NCBI GenBank assembly: GCA_900660155.1
Contig: CABFPE010000225.1
Coordinates: 408,127 to 445,217 of the forward strand
Source of the DNA: Hofstenia miamia
Taxonomy: Eukaryota; Xenacoelomorpha; Acoela; Hofsteniidae
Direction: 5' to 3'
Length of the DNA stretch: 37,091 nucleotides
Below are positions 35,095 to 37,091 of this stretch, piece after piece. Made by a program: the position numbers and the translations under genes. How positions within the stretch are numbered: the stretch's first letter is position 1; every line of letters starts with the position of its first letter. Under the pieces are notes generated by a model. It was not told where the DNA came from. It searched no databases and worked only from the letters and a program-made list of their open reading frames with translations.

Positions 35095-35800
35095 AATGTC
35101 TAAATCATAAGCCACAGACACCGTACGTGAGATTATCTTCAAGAATCGCCAGGATAGACATGGAATTATTGATCGAAATTAGTCAACCGCATGTAAAATT
35201 TCATAATAGTTCGAAAAGAAGGAACGACGTTGGCGAAAAGGAAGCCCGAAAAACCCCGCAAAACAGCGACAACTGATCAGCGTACCCTTATACGACTGTC
35301 AAAAAAACCCCTAAGATTACTGCTAAGCAGCTAAAATCGGTCTGGGCCTTTGGAAGGCAGGTATTGCCACTTAGAGTCTCAGAAGATATGAACTCATGGG
35401 TCGCAGCTTCGAAACCTCATTTGACAAAAATCCAAGGACTAAATCAGCATCAATTTTGGAAGAGGACGCAAAAAACACTCGAGCAGATTACGCGAAGATT
35501 ATCTTCCGACACCATGTCGGAAGGATGAAATGGCTGCATAATGGTGTGGGGCCTCATCAGACAGGGTGATTGAGGAAGCCATGAATGGGCCTACCATACC
35601 TTCAGCAAGTAGACTTGCTAAAGCAGAATGGCGCCTTTTGCTATATCAGCTAATTTACAAAAAATGACTGGGGAGATCGTCATGGCACTTTTTCCAGTCT
35701 GGCCAGCGCACATATATTATATAGACTATATGGTGGTGTTGCAAGACTTGGACGGGACTGCATTCAAGGCAATCAGGGTGTATTAGTCGGTAATGCTGAT
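35095..35800 (+). pseudogene. Tc1/mariner-type transposase relic
   Basis: The plus strand reads, in shifting frames, MSKS near 35096, then KPEKPRKTATTDQRTLIRLS and KITAKQLKSV (about 35235-35340), matching the second DNA-binding helix-turn-helix of Tc1 transposases (PRKTTxRxDRxIxRLxKKxPxxTA). Further on NGCIMVWGLI at about 35530-35560 corresponds to the conserved GGSIMVWGC block that follows the second catalytic Asp region. Stops, frame changes and a deletion across the first DDE segment make it inactive. No inverted ends were found. It starts within about ten bases of the hAT terminus. Confidence 0.8.
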
Positions 35801-36703
35801 TATTTGAAGCGTTTTTAATGAATATTGAACCTTTAAATTATCGTAGAACAGCGGAATACAATATGTTAAAGTCTATGTATTAAATAGTTTAAGTTTCACA
35901 TAGCTTAGATATGCAGGCCCAAGTTTTATTTTCACTAAGACATTACATGAAGTGTTCCACTAAAAGGAATTGTCAACATTTAAACGAAATTCGTTTAAAA
36001 CTTGTCTGGAGAAAAATTCAAACTCTTCTGACATAAAATAATAGATATACATATAAATGTCTATGTATGTATATATATATATATATATATTGATATTCTA
36101 TGGAATTACTTAGAGGCCATATTAATAACAAAAGAGGTTAATGTATGGCTGTTTTAAATCAGACCTACTTTACAATGAAATTAAAAGGGTATCCATTCTA
36201 TTTTATAAATGGCCTCTTTCATTTTTTAAGTATGGGCTCAACATTTGAAATGAATGGGCTAGGTCTGCAAACAAAATTTTGGACTGACAACTTTTTCAGT
36301 TAACTCAGTCTATTTCCATCTTCAGTCATATCTCAAAAGCACCGTGATCAAACTCTGACGTTTTATCTTGTGAGTAGTAAAGAAAGGCAGGGTTGTATAT
36401 ATGCAGTTTTCTCAAAGTGTTCACTTTTTAGTAACTTTTTACACTTTTCTATTGCTTTTGATAAGAAAAAAGGTGTTTTTTAGAAATTTTGGATTTTACA
36501 GCCAGGGGTAAAAAAAAACTGCGGCCATACTTGTATTTTAAATTATACAATTATACCCCCTTTTTACCTATGTACCTATATGTTTTTTGATCAATAAAAA
36601 TCTTTAATGTCTGTTTCACGTCAGATCAACAGGTACAGGTCTCATTAAAAATTTTAGCATTACATTAAAGAAAAAAGAAAATACTTTTCCAAAATTATTT
36701 TCC
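35801..36703. other. non-coding stretch
   Basis: No gene. A 50-codon plus frame starts at 36144 (MAVLNQTYFT...) but has no recognisable feature. A short TA array lies at 36069-36090. The stretch next to 36703 would be the 3' flank of the open frame that ends there; no AATAAA is visible on the minus strand. Confidence 0.5.
36069..36090. repeat. (TA)n microsatellite
   Basis: Short pure TA array. Confidence 0.9.
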
Positions 36704-37027
36704 TTAAAATGTTAAAGTAGTTCGATTGGATGTTGTATTTACAGATATGTCTTGTTCGTACATAATCAATGCATAGAATTTAAATGGATCTGCAGGAGCA
36801 CCTTGTAAAGTATATCGAAATCTAATTTCATTGATAGCATTTCGAGATGTATCTTTTTGCTTAGATAAATCAAATACAATTATTCCATATTTCTCCTTAA
36901 AATCAGAAGGCTTGATAAATGTACCTGTTGAAAAGTCATTGACACCGTCATTATATCTAACAAATTCTGTATATAATCTTGGAAATTCACTAGTTGGATG
37001 AATCTCTACCTGTGGATAAAAATTATT
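36704..37027 (-). CDS. C-terminal part of a virus-like (possibly Polinton/Maverick) structural protein
   Basis: A 107-codon frame without internal ATG until late runs from the stop complement at 37028-37030 to TAA at 36704-36706. Such length with balanced amino-acid use is unusual in this AT-rich DNA. It contains FPRLYTEFVRYN, then KYGIIVFDLSKQKD, EIRFRYTL, and FYALIMYEQ near the end. I recognise this order (a PRLYTEF stretch, a Y-x-x-x-V-I/F-D-x-S-x-Q core, then a Y-x-L-I-x-x-x strand) as the C-terminus of a large set of uncharacterised invertebrate proteins linked to virus-like or Polinton-type elements; this is from memory. Upstream toward the window edge the same protein seems to continue in another frame, so the copy is probably broken. 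A TTTTATCCACAG splice-acceptor-like site precedes VEIHP, an alternative start for the exon. Confidence 0.45.
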   Translation of the reverse strand, partial: NNFYPQVEIHPTSEFPRLYTEFVRYNDGVNDFSTGTFIKPSDFKEKYGIIVFDLSKQKDTSRNAINEIRFRYTLQGAPADPFKFYALIMYEQDISVNTTSNRTTLTF

Positions 37028-37091
37028 CTAAATATGCCTGATTGTTGATTTATAGGATTAGATTCCTCTAATGTGTTTCTTATATACACCC

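Noticed and set aside
1..37091. tRNA, rRNA, CRISPR arrays, operons or riboswitches
   Set aside because: None seen by eye on either strand; the sequence is eukaryotic intergenic or intronic in character. A covariance-model scan was not possible.

Overview
The window is AT-rich, intron-poor and gene-poor eukaryotic DNA from an invertebrate animal that I cannot name. The case for an animal is the mix of relics: non-LTR (LINE) retrotransposons, Penelope-like elements with GIY-YIG endonuclease remnants, hAT, piggyBac and Tc1/mariner transposons, and long (TA)n arrays. No operons, ribosome binding sites, rRNA, tRNA or CRISPR are visible, and almost every open frame over 60 codons is chance in AT-rich DNA. 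Only two stretches look like conserved coding outside ordinary transposons: a DEG/ENaC-like first exon at 22293-22469 (minus) and a 107-codon open frame at 36704-37027 (minus) resembling the C-terminus of a virus-like (possibly Polinton/Maverick-related) protein family.

Layout. 1-5948: non-coding, with TA arrays. 5949-7728: a hAT-type element with CAnTGGCGCCATTT ends, with a decayed piggyBac (TTAA target, CACTAGAACGCC end) nested inside it. 7737-13353: mostly non-coding, with one clean hAT MITE at 11981-12336 that has an 8-bp target duplication. 13354-13479: a solo end of the same hAT family that lies at 32551-35084. 15882-17557: an assembly junction where two versions of one locus, with and without a 1.15-kb segment, are laid end to end. 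18530-19140: Penelope-like relic. 19870-20231: decayed coding repeat that is also found, inverted, inside the 1.15-kb segment. 22293-22469: ion-channel-like exon. 24060-24156: 42-bp minisatellite running into a gap.

24900-31400 is a graveyard of retroelements: at least three minus-strand 3' ends of one LINE family, an RT core with YADD, a plus-strand RT piece with YSDD, a second LINE type, a Penelope relic with an internal 114-bp tandem duplication, and a MITE. 31657-32500 holds repeated GATACACG-type motifs. 32551-35084 is a hAT element with a disrupted BED-finger transposase; its apparent length is inflated by two single-N joins that falsely duplicate 665 bp and 155 bp. A Tc1-like relic follows at 35095-35800.

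The genes do not form a pathway. The practical message is that this is repeat-rich intergenic or intronic DNA with several scaffold artefacts, and two coding candidates deserve checking.
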